This document shows positions 43,723 through 54,357 of a stretch of 64,000 bases of DNA, one piece after another. This stretch comes from Mariannaea sp. PMI_226 (lineage: Eukaryota > Ascomycota > Sordariomycetes > Hypocreales > Nectriaceae), in the NCBI GenBank assembly GCA_024336345.1, contig JANFOG010000011.1, positions 1,364,001 through 1,428,000 of the forward strand. Reading direction: 5' to 3'. The translations under genes and the position numbers were made by a program. The notes below the pieces were generated by a model. The model was not told the DNA's origin and did not search any database. It saw only the letters and a program-made list of their open reading frames with translations. Within the stretch, counting starts at the first letter, position 1. Each line of letters begins with the position of its first letter.

Positions 43723-45351
43723 TTAGTCATCCTTCGGCCCAATCTCTCCAGACGCAATCTTCTTATTCCGCTTGAGCGATGTCTTCCAAGGCTTCCTTCC
43801 AGACGCAAAATAGTCATCAATTTGCTCTAATGTGAGACAAGCGGTCTCGGGGAAAATAAACCACAGGATGATCAATGTGACCGCTTCGACACCGAAGTAG
43901 AAGTAGCCGACATTCGTGCCCATGTTGCCGTATTGAGGATTGATCATGTAAGGGGTCCAGAAATTTGTAGCAAAGATGAAGATATTCGTGACGACCATGA
44001 CGAACGCTTGCCCGACCGCACGATCACGAACAGAGTGCATTTCGGCTGAAGCTACCCAATGCGCAGAAGCGGTGAAGGCACCATAGATATATGCAAAAAG
44101 CACAAGAAATGCGACTTCCGTGTTGCGCACGTTGTTACCATGACTTCGACCGGAACTCACAGCAGAAAAGATGAGCATGCAAGTCATCATGCCCAGATAT
44201 CCGATTATCATGGACATACGTCGCCCGATTAGTTCCACCAAAAAAGGACCACAAATAAGACCGACGAATAGGCCCCCGTTGATGGTGATGCTTATTTCAA
44301 TGCTGTTGCTGAAACCTCCGAGTTGTTGAAAAAAGATGGCAGCATAGGTGAAAATGAAGAAAGTGCCACAGAGACCGGCGCCGACATTAATAGCCAAGGC
44401 AGTGAGAGTGCGACGGATAAACTTTCGATGGAAAATCGTAGCCCAATGACGTCCAGCACTCATCTTCTGCGTTTCTTCAATGGCTAGCTGCACATCGAGA
44501 ATTTGGGACGTGACTTCGCTCGAGTCTGGATCGACCCTGTAAAGAGCTGCAAAAGCCTTTCGAGCCCGGGGGATTTTATTCTTGTTCACAAGCCATCGAG
44601 GAGACTCGGGGAAAAAGAACATGGCGAGGCCAAATCCTAGGCCCGTAGGAACCTGCAATAGAATAGGGATCTTCCATGACCACGAGGTTGTAAGTTTTTC
44701 AGTGCCGTAGCAGACCGCTCCGACCACGAGACTGCCAACACCGGATCCTGTAGCGAACAAGGTGATCAGGAGGCCTCGAGTTCTTGGGGGAGAACACTCG
44801 ACAGCAAACGTGATGCTAGAACTCTGAAGATGACCAAGACCGATGGCGCCGATACATTTGCAAGCGATGTATGCGACGAGGTTTCCAGTGGTGCCAATCA
44901 TGCCCGCTGCTCCTACAATGACCCAAAGGCAACCGAACTGCACGGAAGATCGTGTACCAAGATAATTGGCTGTGAAACCGGACATCAAGGCGCCGACAGC
45001 CATGAAAAGAAGGTAGATGGAGCTGCTAAGAGACTGCTCGGTGGCCGTGAGCTTGCAGGTTTCTACGCCGTGTTCGGTAACGCAGTGCCCAAAGTCGCGA
45101 TTAAAAGCTTGCATGACGAGAACGTAGCCGGTATATTGAAGGTCGAAATTGACGAGAAATCCGGCGAGGCCGGTATAAAAGCCAAGCACCACGATGATCC
45201 AGGTGGTCTTGTGAAGAGGGGACCCTGCAGCCACATGGTGGTTTTCGACCAGCTCGACATGATCAATGTCATGTTTTTCGCCCTGGGGTATGTCACCAAT
45301 CTCGAAACCCTCGTGATGGGTGTTACCTGTCTGCTGGTTTGGGTCTTCCAT
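43723..45351 (-). CDS. MFS sugar-transporter-family permease, 542 aa
   Basis: Single exon. Twelve hydrophobic segments in a 542-residue protein with a soluble N-terminus of about 45 residues. Sugar-porter family marks: 'GLGHLQSSSITFAVECSPPR', 'TRGLLITLFATGSGVGSLV', 'PESPRWLVNKNK' (about residues 248-259), 'ELIGRRMSMIIGYLGM' and 'FPETACLTLEQIDDYF' at the C-terminal end. It most resembles fungal maltose/general alpha-glucoside or quinate-type proton symporters. Plasma-membrane location is expected. In the cluster it is the likely importer of the aromatic substrate or its glycoside; the quinate permease branch shows that sugar-porter members can carry cyclic acids. Its promoter has a one-mismatch cluster motif 288 bases upstream. 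Confidence 0.93.
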   Translation of the reverse strand: MEDPNQQTGNTHHEGFEIGDIPQGEKHDIDHVELVENHHVAAGSPLHKTTWIIVVLGFYTGLAGFLVNFDLQYTGYVLVMQAFNRDFGHCVTEHGVETCKLTATEQSLSSSIYLLFMAVGALMSGFTANYLGTRSSVQFGCLWVIVGAAGMIGTTGNLVAYIACKCIGAIGLGHLQSSSITFAVECSPPRTRGLLITLFATGSGVGSLVVGAVCYGTEKLTTSWSWKIPILLQVPTGLGFGLAMFFFPESPRWLVNKNKIPRARKAFAALYRVDPDSSEVTSQILDVQLAIEETQKMSAGRHWATIFHRKFIRRTLTALAINVGAGLCGTFFIFTYAAIFFQQLGGFSNSIEISITINGGLFVGLICGPFLVELIGRRMSMIIGYLGMMTCMLIFSAVSSGRSHGNNVRNTEVAFLVLFAYIYGAFTASAHWVASAEMHSVRDRAVGQAFVMVVTNIFIFATNFWTPYMINPQYGNMGTNVGYFYFGVEAVTLIILWFIFPETACLTLEQIDDYFASGRKPWKTSLKRNKKIASGEIGPKDD

Positions 45352-45638
45352 GATGCTGGCCGTGGCGTCGATGAAGTAGTATGAACTTGCTCAAGACGGC
45401 GAATGGGTCATGCGGTGAGGTTCGTGTGATTTAATAGAGCCGAGTTGGACTGGGAGGAGAGGAGAGAGAGGAGCATTATTTGTAGAAGTTTGGTTGAAAG
45501 GTGCTTTTGTGCCATCTCAGTCTCATAGTTGAGGTGTTATACAATCTTGGCTTGACATGAATAGGGTAAATGAGAGTTTGGCATGGCAATGTTGCTTTGC
45601 AGTCGGGAGAATGTTGCGGGGAAGTTCTGGGGAAATCA

Positions 45639-45652
45639 TGGAGATCCCCCCA
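45639..45652 (+). promoter_or_regulatory. cluster motif, one mismatch (MFS carrier)
   Basis: TGGAGATCCCCCCA, off only in the first base, 288 bases upstream of the sugar-type carrier. Confidence 0.5.
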
Positions 45653-46526
45653 CCTCCACACCTCCATCGCTCCCCTTTGTAGCCTAGCACAACCTTCTTC
45701 TTGTTCCCCTTGCAAGTAACACCTCAACTCACAGCTTGATCGTCTAGACGAGATTAACACCAATAGGAACAGGGACTAGCCGATTAACTCATCTCTTTGT
45801 GAAGGCGGCTGTGTAGTGTGATCGTCAACATACACCAAGTATCTGCCGGCCTTTCGCCTATGCTACAGCTGTACCGAGCAGCTTAAGTACGGCTCCCTAA
45901 GCTCTGTCTGAAATCATACATGCTAGGGATCAGCTGTTTTGCTCTTCGTAGCTTCTGCACAGACTTCCCAATCCACATCACATCCTTTAGTTTAATGGCA
46001 AGCTTGCTTGATGGGTGGTGATATGATGATATGCGCAGTCGTTCTTAATTTTTTTTATTTTATTTTTTCCTGTGTTCTTGGCTTGAGCTGCCTTGGTGAG
46101 GGTAAGATATATAAACACGGTAAGGCTGAAACTGGACTACTCTGAGTATCTGATTCCACTGTCCAACCGCCAATGAACCCGTCGGTACTCTCCAGAGGCT
46201 TAAGGCCAACAGAAGCTGACCTTTGTTTGAGCGTACGTGAAGGAGCATCTGAGAATACTAGCAAGTAGCCTTTCTAGCGTAGCTCTGAGATGGGACCGTC
46301 AGGGCATATTTATGGGATTGGGATGGACGTCGTCAAGGGTCTGATTGCCGGAGCCAATTTAACTAGGTAGTTATGCCTACCTATCTCTAGTCGATCCGAT
46401 ATCAACTCGTAATTCAGCTTCGACAAGCTGGAGAGCATGCGGGAGACCAGGAGGGACGTTCTGGACCCTCATCCGGCGCGATCCTCACGGCGCTCGCTGC
46501 GTATTCCTTTCCTATTTGGGACATCT

Positions 46527-46540
46527 CGGATTACTCCCCA
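46527..46540 (+). promoter_or_regulatory. cluster motif CGG-N6-CCCCA (site 11)
   Basis: CGGATTACTCCCCA, 257 bases upstream of the transcription factor gene, suggesting autoregulation. Confidence 0.8.
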
Positions 46541-46796
46541 CACTGAATGTCCCGGCCGTTCGAACTGGGCGGAGCGCATTAGTTCGGGGTTACTAGTCCG
46601 TAATCGCACATCGCGGCCGCGCAATACGCGGGGCAGCAGTTCATCCTCCAACAGTTCCCCGGCACTGTCTAGCTCTTCCCCGCGACCCATATTTTGCTCT
46701 CTTCTCGGGCCTTGACTGGCACCAACCTACCTGACGACATCTTCGAAGGAATGTGTCAAAAGCTCATGATGCTGCGTTTCCCCCTCACTTTTCACC

Positions 46797-49537
46797 ATGA
46801 AGCCCCAAACCACCGACATGGAGCCTCAGGTCCAAGTTCAAACTCCGCAAGACTCGGTCGCAGCCACTACTCCTCCTCCTCCGGCCAAGGACCACCGACA
46901 TGTTTGTTCCTACTGTCAAGCGAGCTTCCGACGTGATGAACACCTGCAGCGTCACATCAGAATACGTGAGTCCTGTGCTCTCTTTTTCAAAGCACCAATT
47001 CAAAAGAATCGGAGGCGACAGGCGGATATAGTGACTGACAACCCACAGATACGGGGGAGAAGAAGTATCGGTGTCCCTGCAAGATGACATTTGCGAGAAA
47101 GTTTGTCTCTATCCTGCCCTATTATTCAGGATATGACTGACTCGTTTCATCTAGCGATGTGTTTATTCGGCACATGCGCATCTGCCGTCCCGATCTCAGC
47201 GAGAAAATTCAAAATTCCGTGCGCAAGACGCGCTCACTCAACAAAACCAAGCGAGCCTGCGACGCGTGCGCCAAGGCCAAGGCCAAGTGCAATTATCGAA
47301 TTCCATGTGACCGGTGCAGTGCCAAGTCGATCAAGTGCGACAAGACCAGACAAGGCTACGAGGATCCTTATGCCATCTACAGCATCGCGACTCCACCTAC
47401 AATGCCTCCCACAGCCGCCGAAATAGAACCTCAAAAGATATCTGAACATGATTTCGAAGCCGATCACATCGCTATTGACAATGGTGTCGAGTTTTGTCAC
47501 CCCATCGTCACGATTCCGCCGGTGGACCCCAGTCTCCAACCAATATCAGAAGCAATCTGCATTTCAGAGAGCGGAACAAGCATGTCTCAGGAAGTTTCCG
47601 ATAATAGCCAAAACGCCATGGTGGCTCTCGTGCTACCTCCGTCCCCCCAGATGACACAAGAGCAAGACAACTCTCCAATTTTCATGGATCATACAAGCAT
47701 ACTGACAGAGTATGATCCTGCCGGGAACCACTGTGGCCTTGGGTTAGACTCAGACCATGTGTCTCTACACCTTGCCTGCATTGAGAATCTTGATCTGTTG
47801 TTGAATCCGCAAATCCAATACGAAGCCATGCAAGGTACTCCATGCGTAAGATAGCATGTAGCAACGATATCCAAGGCTAACAAACATCCTAGGATATGAC
47901 TTCTTCTCTTTTCAGCAGATGCCAACGCAACTTATCAGTAATGGTGGCTTCTCATTGGAACGATTAGACCCTCTACGCCAAAAATGCGAGGACATCATCG
48001 AGCTCCTAAAGCGAGCCAATTCGCATGGCAATGATGAAATAATATACACATACATCACCCGGGAAAACTTGGTTCATCTAACTCACCTCTACGGGAAAAA
48101 TTTCCAGCAAAATATGTCAATTATACATGCGCCAACCTTTGATATGGCCAAATCAGAGCCCACTTTGTTGTTGGCCGTGATGCTAGTGGGCGCTTGTTAT
48201 TCTCCAGAGACCATCCCAGCATCAGATGTAGTCAAACTAGCCAGACGGCTTCTTACCGCCATAGCCCTAGAACCAGTTGGTATACCCATGATATTCTGTG
48301 GAAGAGAAAACTAACATGTGACGTAAGGATGAAACTGAAATGGGTTGCCCTTCGATTGCCCTCATCCAGGCGGGGGTATTAGTTTGTTGTGTCCTGAGCT
48401 GCTCCAATGACCGCGCAGCCTTGCGATCTGTTCGGTTGAGCGTAGCCAGAAACATCTCGGTACGAGCTTCCTCTTTTTCTCGACATAGCTTGGAAAGCTA
48501 ACTGGCATGGCATCCAGATGTGCGAACGAGCCGGGCTCTTAGATCCAGTGGAACCGGTCGATTACAGCGCATTGACCGAGGAAACGTTCGATTGGAACCT
48601 ATGGATTCAACAGGAGTCTGGCAAGAGGTGAGTCAAGAATTATGTTGGGTCACTCCTTATTTTCAATGCTAACAAAGCCAAAGGCTTGCCTGTGAGACCT
48701 TCTGTCAAAATATGGCCCACTGTATCTTCTTAGGCAGAGCTCCCGATTTTGACCCTTGCTACTTTCATGTCGAACTGCCGACGTACGAACGTTGCTGGGA
48801 GGCCGGAACCGCTGTTGAGTGTTTAAAAAACTTACAAAGCCTTCCACGGCCCATGAGAGTCTCTACGGCGATGACGATGCTTCTTTCATGGCCTGATGCA
48901 GACGCTCCGCTGTTCGAAGCATCCGGCTTCGGCATGTTTGTCTTGATAAATGGTAGCTATCCCCGGCAGTAATCCAGTATAATAATGGATTTTGAGACTC
49001 ATTTATTTGGCAGCTCTTCATTTCTGCCTCCATCAGGCGACTCAGGTTGACAAGGATACGTCACGATACTTGTCTGTTATACCAGATATTGACAGCGCAT
49101 ATGCCATCAAGCGTTTGAAGGAAGACTTCACGGGTCCTAATATCACGGCGATAGCTGACAAAGCACTCAAATTGCACGCATCTCTCGTCATTAGGAGAGT
49201 AGACAACGCTTTGAATGTTTGGCGTTCCACATGGGACATGCGCAGCAACCGCGACAGCAAGCATGAGAACTGCACGTTCAAAGGCGACCCGCTACCCTTT
49301 TGGTGGTTGGCAAAGCTCTACTTGCTATTGCACTACCACGGCCACGTGTTACAACCGGACAGCGAGTATGCAAGTCCCAGAGCAGAAGCCCCAGACAACA
49401 AAGGGAAAAGTATGATTCAGAAGAAGGTCGTCGAATGGTTGTCTAGTTTCCGCGGTAGGAAGCTCAAGTTAGATGCTGAGACAGAGAACTGGCTTCCCGA
49501 GCTGATGCAACTGACGCACGAGGATGTCATCCAGTGA
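46797..49537 (+). CDS. hybrid C2H2 + Zn2Cys6 transcription factor, 772 aa
   Basis: Eight exons by my model: 46797-46965, 47049-47100, 47155-47834, 47893-48275, 48328-48459, 48518-48627, 48684-48952, 49014-49537. The fourth intron uses a weak donor (GTTGGT) and is the least certain. The N-terminus has a classical C2H2 finger (Cys37, Cys40, His53, His57), the linker 'HTGEKKYRC', and a second finger of C2HC form (Cys65, Cys67, His80, Cys84). Directly after is a full Zn2Cys6 binuclear cluster (Cys109, 112, 119, 125, 128, 135; spacing 2-6-5-2-6). The rest is the fungal middle-homology region, with 'MCERAGLLDPVEP' and 'RMALHFCLHQ'-like helices. It is the only regulator in the cluster and its own promoter carries the shared motif, so it is the prime candidate activator. 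It is presumably nuclear, with the effector probably an aromatic intermediate. Confidence 0.88.
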
Positions 49538-49651
49538 AGATCTCTTCGGATCGTCAATAGGGAGCAATTACATATTAATTCACAAAAGCTTCTACCAGGG
49601 CCAGACGGCGACTTCTTTCCTTGTATGCCCACGCAGCGGTGCCGCGATGCC

Positions 49652-50355
49652 CTATGTATTGACCCAGGCCTGATTTCTATCCTCAATCTCCTTCACAGTC
49701 TCAGGCTCGTCGATCCCCGGGAGATCATCTCTGACCGATCCTCCTAGAGTCCCAATATGCCACACTACCGCCTTGTAACTCCTCCGAGCAGCCTCAAGTC
49801 CGGAGAAGTCTAGACTGAGGGGTTTGTTTAGTGGCTGAGGAAGAGAAGGTGTGAGAGTCTCAAACATGTAGAGACATTCTAAACTCAACATCTTCCACAA
49901 GTGTCCTTCTGGGGTGTTGATCTTTTCCAGCTGCGTAAAGAGCCGTACGAAATTTGTCATAACCATGTCCACACCTTGGTATGGATATCGCGCAAAGATT
50001 CGGCCAGTCGATTCAGCTAGAGCCTTTGTCCCGCTCGATCCGAATTGGATGGTGACAGGTGTAATATCATGCATTATTGCAACAGCATCACTAGATAACT
50101 TGCGAGACCCAGCGATGAAGCCGTCAATGCCACCTTTGTGCCTGTTATGATGCGATGATTAGCAGATGAAACAATCTAAATGGTTTTGCGGAAAGTGTGG
50201 ACAGTAACTCGCCATGAAATATTCACAAATGTTTTGCTATCGTCGGGATGATAACATGCGCGCATGTCATCCCATTTTTTACTGTCGCGAAAATGTCTCT
50301 CAGATCGCAGCAGATAGGTGATGTCTGCTCGTTCCAGAGAAGTATTAAAGGACAT
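49652..50355 (-). CDS. SnoaL/NTF2-like fold protein with GC-AG intron, 210 aa
   Basis: Two exons: 50355-50213 and 50141-49652. The 71-base intron begins GCGAGT and ends AACAG, so it is a GC-AG intron; no GT donor keeps the frame. The join gives 'VNISWHKGGIDGFIAGSRKL', which matches the usual SnoaL-like pattern of a conserved Trp followed by a helix. Earlier marks are 'ERADITYLLRSERHFRDSKKW' (shown split: ERADITYLLRSERH then FRDSKKW) and 'MRACYHPDDSKTFVNISW'; later 'VTIQFGSSGTKALAES' and 'WKMLSLECLYMFETLTP'. This is the 'W-D-x-(L/M)-x-x-x-(Y/F)-H-P' form of fungal SnoaL-like proteins, thought to be small enzymes or binding proteins. It may be divergently co-regulated with the P450 through the near-match at 50875. 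The reaction is unknown. Confidence 0.82.
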
Positions 50356-50621
50356 GATGCTAATTCGATGTGTGGTCAGTATCGACTGAAATTGGGGCGG
50401 GGTTTATCGGCAGTTTAGCTTTCAGAGAGAGGTGCTGGATACCTGTTTGAAATCACTTTGAGCTCGGCTATATGCTTTTCAGAAACGTCATTTTATCCCC
50501 ATGGTAAGTCGCAGCTGCGCGGCTTTAACCCCACACTACCCCTCACGCCATTGCACACCTACATACCATGTGAGACTCAAGAAAGAGTCCTACATTGCAA
50601 TAGTTTGCGTAAGAGGCCTTG

Positions 50622-50695
<74 letters not shown>
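50622..50695 (+). repeat. (CAA)n microsatellite, about 24 units
   Basis: An uninterrupted CAA/AAC trinucleotide tract of about 74 bases between the divergent SnoaL-like and P450 genes, 334 bases upstream of the P450 start. Such tracts are length-variable and could tune promoter spacing, but that is speculation. Confidence 0.95.
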
Positions 50696-50874
50696 CCCCC
50701 CACTGCTGCCGTACGTACCCAGTCCAGTCACGTCTCTCATCATTTGTAGATGCTCCATCTAATCCTATCTTTCACATCATACTCACTCCTACTACCCAGA
50801 GCTCGACTTGCCGATTTATCACCGAAACTTCTCTACGTCTTCTCGGTGACAACATTGTTATGTCCGGGACCAGT

Positions 50875-50888
50875 CGCGTTTATCCCCA
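50875..50888 (+). promoter_or_regulatory. cluster motif, one mismatch (P450)
   Basis: CGCGTTTATCCCCA differs only in the third base, 141 bases upstream of the P450 start. Confidence 0.5.
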
Positions 50889-51028
50889 CCATAGGAACTG
50901 CTGCAAAATAAAATCAAGATGCATTCACGTTGAAGAGTAGAGCAAAAGGCTAAGGACTATCTCTATTACCTAAACCGCTGTTTAAATCACTGATCCAAGC
51001 TTGCAAACAACCTTGAACGAACGTAACC

Positions 51029-52870
51029 ATGCTCGCAACTATTGTCCCAGAAGACTTAGAAATTGTTGACCTCCTCGGAGGGCTGATCGGAGGGGTAAAT
51101 ATGTTTCCCATTTCGATATGACGTGCTCCATTTTCTGACGAAATGAGTATCTAGATGTTGGTACTTCTCTCACTTTACGTGGTCTATGTCCTTTACCTCC
51201 ATCCACTTGCCAAGTTTCCCGGGCCTTTGAGATCTGCTGTTTCACCGGTAAGGCTACAAGCGCCAAGCAACATATTGCACCATCGGCTGATCAATGAAAG
51301 GACTGGATGATGAAACGCTGGTCTAATGGCCATTTCGTCTTTACGATTAAAGAGCTGCATGATAAGTACGGTCCAGTGGTAAGGATTGCTGCCAACCAAC
51401 TGTCCTTTTCAAGCGCAACCAGTTGGAAAGACATTTATGGCCACACCCCTGGTCGCAAAGCGTTTCTTAAGGGAACCTTTTACGAACCAATGCCAGGCGA
51501 GGTACGAAATCTCCTAAGCGAATCAGACCCTGCCATTCATTCATCGATGCGACGCAATCTAAGCCATGGATTCTCGGCCACTGCTTTGAAATCGCAAGAA
51601 GACCTCATTCAGAAGTTCATTGACCTTTTTATTTCTCGAATTAATGGGAAGCAATCTCTTGATGAAAAACTGAAAACTGTAGATGCAGTCAAGTGGTTTA
51701 ACTTTCTTACCTTTGACATAATTGGAGAGCTAGCTTTTGGCGATACCTTTGGCAGTCTCAGAGAAGGTACTAAGTCCGCATAATCCATACACTCCAAGAT
51801 CTAGTTATTGACGCTACTAAGGAACCCCTCATTTTTGGATTGAGACTGTTTTCAGTGGGGTGAAAGCCATAACCTTCATTCGTTCCTTTGAATACTTCCC
51901 TCTCCTCCGTTCCCTCTTCCGAAATTTTTACAAATACCAGATTCTGCCGTCTCGTTTGAGCGAGCCTAGACGAAAGATGGTTCAATATGCAACCAATAAG
52001 ATTCAGAAGTATAATTCCACGTCTATCTAAGAGGGCATAGAGTTACTAAATGCTCGAATAGGCGTTTAAATACGGAGCCCGAGCGAATCGACTTCTTAAC
52101 TAAGATGATTGCGAATCGAGAGAAGGACGGCACATCCTTTCGGCAACTCCAGTCGCAAGCAGACATGATGGTTGTTGCTGGAAGTGAAACAACAGCGACG
52201 GCACTTTCAGGAATCACATATTACCTTTGCCACAATAAAAATGTTTATGATAAGGTCGCTGAGGAAGTTCGCTCAAGTTTCAGCCGATATGAAGATATAA
52301 CTGCACAGGCAACTGAATCGCTGCCTTATCTCAAAGCTGTGATTGAGGAGGGTTTGCGCCTGTACCCTCCCGTTCCAATCGGGTTACCACGTGTCAGCCC
52401 GGGTGAGATTGTGGACGGTTATTTCATCCCAAAAGGCACAATTGTTAGTGTTAGCAGTTGGGCATCAACACATAGCGAGCAGAATTTCCATCATCCTTTT
52501 GAATTTATACCAGAAAGATGGCTTGGCAAGGATAAGGAATCTGGAAATCTCCTGTCCGCAAGCCAGCCGTTTTCTATAGGCAGCCGAGGCTGCCTTGGAC
52601 GAAAGTAGGTTTCTGAGATATCTCCCACCTGAACGTCTTGTTTGAAGACACTAACCCGTGACTTTCTTCAGCCTCGCCTATATGGAAATGCGCATCATTC
52701 TATCCAAGATGTTCTGGACTTATGACTTTGAGGCTGTGGATAAATCACTTGATTGGGTTGCATCGAATCGATCCTTTGTCTTCTGGGAAAAACCTGAATT
52801 ACATGTCATTTTTCATCCTCGCTCACAGGATATAGAAAATGCAACTAATTCTAGTCAAAGTTTTCACTAA
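51029..52870 (+). CDS. cytochrome P450 monooxygenase, 517 aa
   Basis: Six exons: 51029-51094, 51155-51247, 51301-51766, 51822-52008, 52062-52604, 52672-52870; introns of 60, 53, 55, 53 and 67 bases. An N-terminal membrane anchor ('LVLLSLYVVYVLYLHPLAKF') and the 'FPGPLRS' hinge are followed by 'HDKYGPVVRI'. Helix I has 'VVAGSETTATAL', the K-helix ExxR is in 'VIEEGLRLYPPVP', 'FIPERWLG' is the PERF-like motif, and the heme loop 'FSIGSRGCLGRN' has the ligand Cys448. The last join (AA|C) is needed to complete the heme loop. The protein is endoplasmic-reticulum bound and needs a P450 reductase. It resembles microsomal fungal P450s of metabolic clusters. After 6-methylsalicylate decarboxylation such an enzyme would be expected to hydroxylate the methyl group of m-cresol, but that substrate is inferred. 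Confidence 0.93.
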
Positions 52871-53277
52871 GTTAGCCAGATAGAATATCTGATGGAAATT
52901 CTAGAATCGATCAGGGTATTTCTTTGTGGCTGTCCACACTTGGCGGAGCTGATTAATCTCTGAAACCAAGTATATGCGCAAATGTTGAGTAGATCTTCAG
53001 TGTTAATCAGGAAAATATCATGAGTGGGAAACGTCTTCGCGTGTCCCACAAACTAGCGGTTAACATCTACTTCCTTTATCGAGGTGATAAAATCGCAGTA
53101 ATTGCAACATTGCTAGGCTCGACGGTGCGCCCACGAACCGTTAACTTTGTAATGTTGCCGCATTCTTTGGAAACTACCAGACGTAATGTTCATATTGCGA
53201 GCGTTTTCCGACATATTGTATAGAAGTTATTCTCTAGACTTCCCCTATACTGCCAATAACTATATCATCAAGCTGCG
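52871..53277. other. intergenic stretch between convergent genes
   Basis: 407 bases between converging stop codons; no gene, repeat or motif seen. Confidence 0.5.
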
Positions 53278-54357
53278 TTAGCGTCGTAGCTCAACGCCAC
53301 GACACCAAACACGTCTAATCGAGCGAGTGGCACAGATATCTTGAATGGGATCTTTCGCGAGAAGTACCAGGTCAGCCCTGCGCCCAGGTTCGATCGCACC
53401 GCGATCCGTCATTTTAAAATACTTAGCAGGTTCGACAGTAGCCGCACGAAGTGCTTCCACATTAGACAGGCCTGCATCGACAAGGAGCTCTAGCTCGCTG
53501 TGAATTCCCTCACCGTGGGGGACTGGCGATTCAGGACCGCTATTCGCGTCTGTGCCCGCGAAGATGGCTACACCGGCAGAATGCAGTGCTGAAACCGAAT
53601 CACGCGCATTAGCATAGGAATAGTCCCGGCCATGGTTCTGGCCAGCTCTGGCTAGGCCCTGCATCATGCGTAGGGTTGGTATCATGACACGGGCGTCAAC
53701 TGCAAACTTGGCGACAGCAGCGTGAGCAAGGGGGGCATCTAATGGTGCATGAGTCAGAAGGTCGATGCCTGCCTCTTGTGCCATGGCATAAGTGGCCGAT
53801 GTCGTGGCATGGGCGACAATGTACCTCCCATGTTTGTGAGCAGCTTTGGTGAGAGCACTGAGAAGCTCGTGGCTCGGCCCGGGTATATCCGCAATCACTT
53901 TGATATAACTTGAGTCGTCTGCTATGCGATCAGCGACAAAACCAACAGCGGCTTGCTCGGTATTCGCCAGAAGTGCTTCCTCAGGCAGTCCAGGAATTCG
54001 ACTATGTCCAGATCCAGGTGTAGTGGCCGGTATCCCAGCAGTCCAAACCTCGGTGAGATGATGATCGAGCGCGTGCTGGCGTATCTCTTGGCGCAAATCT
54101 TGGGGCCAGGAGCCCATGTCAAGAGCCGTTGTAACCCCCCAATGGGCGAACTGTTTGAGGTTCTCTGGACGTCGGCAGTGAACATGGCAATCAATCAAGC
54201 CCGGAAGTAAAATCCCGCCTTGACAATCAATAACAGTAGCGCCCATAGGGTCCGTTCCGATTATGTCTCCGTCGATAATGACCCTATCAGTGCTGGAGAT
54301 GCGGTTTCCGTCGAATACACGCACGTTTATAAGCTCAAATTTTGATTTGTCCACCAT
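53278..54357 (-). CDS. metal-dependent amidohydrolase (imidazolonepropionase/prolidase-like), 359 aa
   Basis: Single exon. The start at 54357 gives MVDKSKFELINVRVFDG; the frame is open slightly upstream but without another ATG. It has the two-part amidohydrolase-1 layout: N- and C-terminal beta-sandwich strands ('LINVRVFDG', 'GAIEPGRRADLVLLAKDP') around a TIM barrel. Metal ligands look complete: 'GLIDCHVHC' (HxH), a Lys in 'SSYIKVIAD', 'RYIVAHATT', 'DLLTHAPLD' and 'IFAGTDANSG' (Asp). At 359 residues it is shorter than many fungal relatives. The class hydrolyses amides, lactones and cyclic imides, and includes mycotoxin-hydrolysing and dipeptidase members. It may release an aromatic acid from an amide or ester conjugate. 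Exact cluster motif site 12 lies 207 bases upstream. Confidence 0.92.
   Translation of the reverse strand: MVDKSKFELINVRVFDGNRISSTDRVIIDGDIIGTDPMGATVIDCQGGILLPGLIDCHVHCRRPENLKQFAHWGVTTALDMGSWPQDLRQEIRQHALDHHLTEVWTAGIPATTPGSGHSRIPGLPEEALLANTEQAAVGFVADRIADDSSYIKVIADIPGPSHELLSALTKAAHKHGRYIVAHATTSATYAMAQEAGIDLLTHAPLDAPLAHAAVAKFAVDARVMIPTLRMMQGLARAGQNHGRDYSYANARDSVSALHSAGVAIFAGTDANSGPESPVPHGEGIHSELELLVDAGLSNVEALRAATVEPAKYFKMTDRGAIEPGRRADLVLLAKDPIQDICATRSIRRVWCRGVELRR

Larger units (their letters stand above)
45352..46796. other. promoter region (MFS carrier / transcription factor)
   Basis: 1.4 kb divergent region with one near-match (45639) and one exact (46527) cluster motif. The short frames at 45476-46715 are not supported as genes. 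Confidence 0.5.
50356..51028. other. shared promoter region (SnoaL-like / P450)
   Basis: 673 bases holding a long CAA microsatellite (50622-50695) and a one-mismatch cluster motif (50875-50888). The CAA tract creates an artificial glutamine-rich frame that is not a gene. Confidence 0.5.

Noticed and set aside
44830..45384. 184-codon plus-strand open frame
   Set aside because: It lies antisense to the MFS carrier exon; the minus-strand protein is a complete transporter, so this is a shadow.
50501..50749. Glutamine-rich plus-strand frame and leucine-rich antisense frame
   Set aside because: Both are produced by the CAA microsatellite; no start context or conserved flanks.
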